From NCBI GenBank assembly GCA_964621525.1, contig CAZUMS010000054.1, positions 1-7,014 of the forward strand: a DNA stretch of 7,014 nucleotides. Direction: 5' to 3'. A program made the translations under genes and the position numbers. This stretch comes from CAZMGV01 sp964621525 [NCBI: uncultured bacterium]. GTDB lineage: Bacteria; JAGRBM01. The notes beneath the pieces are model-generated. The model was given only the letters and a program-made list of their open reading frames with translations, did not search any database and was not told the origin of the DNA. Below are positions 6,477 through 7,014 of the stretch, in pieces (position 1 is the stretch's first letter; each line of letters opens with the position of its first letter).

Positions 6477-7014
6477 GTGAACATCCTTCTCGTCACCCGT
6501 TCCCTGCTCACAGATTCCGGCCAGGCGGCCTACGTACGCGGGCTCGCCCGCGGGCTCATCGCCGCCGGGCACCGGGTTTCGGTCCATGTGGAACTGGGGG
6601 ACGCCTCCGGGCTCCCCGAAGCTGTCACGGACGTTCCCGCGCGGGAACTTGAGAAGGCACTTGCCGGAATCCAGGCGGTGCACCTGCATCTGCCGGTGAG
6701 CGCGACCCTCGCCCGGCACCTTGCAGCCTGTTCGTCTCTCATCATCCACCCGCACGACTTCAGTTTCACCTGTCCATCGGCGTCGCTCTACCGGCCCCAT
6801 TCGTCGGAAATCTGCACCCGGACTCCGGGCCCCTTCTGCTACTTCTGGGCGCTGGAGACGGGCTGCGCCCCGCGCCTTCCCGGCGAATTCTCCCGGACAC
6901 TGGGGGAAGCCTCGGGGCTGTCCTCGCTGCTGAAGACGGCGGCGTTCTGGACGGTGCCGGCGGCGGCGATGCGCGAGCGGCTCGTGGAGCGGGGCGTTGC
7001 GCCGGACCGGATTT
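6477..7014 (+). CDS. GT4-type glycosyltransferase (3' partial)
   Basis: The frame from GTG 6477 stays open to the window edge, 179 codons; it has no early ATG. The N-terminus (ILLVTRSL, then SGQAAYVRGLARGLIAAGHRV) is the first Rossmann strand and helix typical of GT-B fold, GT4-family enzymes that use nucleotide sugars. HPHDFSFTCP (91-100) is the equivalent of the HD-x5-CP segment seen in many GT4 enzymes, and is followed by Cys113, Cys121 and Cys130. The nucleotide-sugar-binding C-terminal half is off-window, so the donor, acceptor and pathway cannot be given; cell-surface polysaccharide or glycolipid synthesis is the usual setting. The start is nine bases after the kinase stop with no clear ribosome binding site, suggesting translational coupling. 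An upstream in-frame CTG at 6471 is a less likely start. Confidence 0.85.
   Translation, partial: MNILLVTRSLLTDSGQAAYVRGLARGLIAAGHRVSVHVELGDASGLPEAVTDVPARELEKALAGIQAVHLHLPVSATLARHLAACSSLIIHPHDFSFTCPSASLYRPHSSEICTRTPGPFCYFWALETGCAPRLPGEFSRTLGEASGLSSLLKTAAFWTVPAAAMRERLVERGVAPDRI

Overview
The window is dense, GC-rich (by eye clearly above 60%) bacterial chromosome: seven genes, no gap over about 120 bases, and no sign of mobile elements, RNA genes or CRISPR. The host is most likely a GC-rich Gram-negative bacterium; nothing here fixes the phylum. A DyP-type peroxidase and a Can-type carbonic anhydrase are compatible with an aerobic or oxygen-exposed heterotroph, but this is weak evidence.

Layout. 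(a) 1-2908, plus strand: two tandem, overlapping genes for large polytopic membrane proteins that are clear paralogues; the first is cut by the left edge. Their architecture (many helices, an acidic/His motif in the first loop, a C-terminal soluble domain) resembles GT-C-like membrane glycosyltransferases, but I cannot name the family. (b) 2931-4217, minus strand: a two-gene unit, DyP-type haem peroxidase followed three bases later by a single-domain rhodanese. It converges on the membrane-protein pair with a hairpin at the junction. (c) 4319-4969, plus strand: a beta-carbonic anhydrase closely resembling E. coli Can, divergent from the peroxidase across about 100 bases that hold a short palindrome. 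(d) 5088-6467, plus strand: a membrane histidine kinase with an unrecognised six-helix sensor region, a coiled coil and a complete HisKA/HATPase core. A good promoter lies so close to its likely start that the mRNA may be leaderless. (e) 6477-7014, plus strand: the first 179 codons of a GT4-type glycosyltransferase starting with GTG nine bases after the kinase, cut by the right edge.

Functionally the window mixes envelope or glycan genes at both ends with a small redox/sulfur unit, a CO2/bicarbonate enzyme and a sensor kinase. No response regulator is present, so the kinase is an orphan within this window. I see no convincing wholly new system. The features most worth a second look are the tandem membrane paralogues, the peroxidase-rhodanese pair, the kinase with its putative leaderless promoter, and the four-cysteine segment in the glycosyltransferase.
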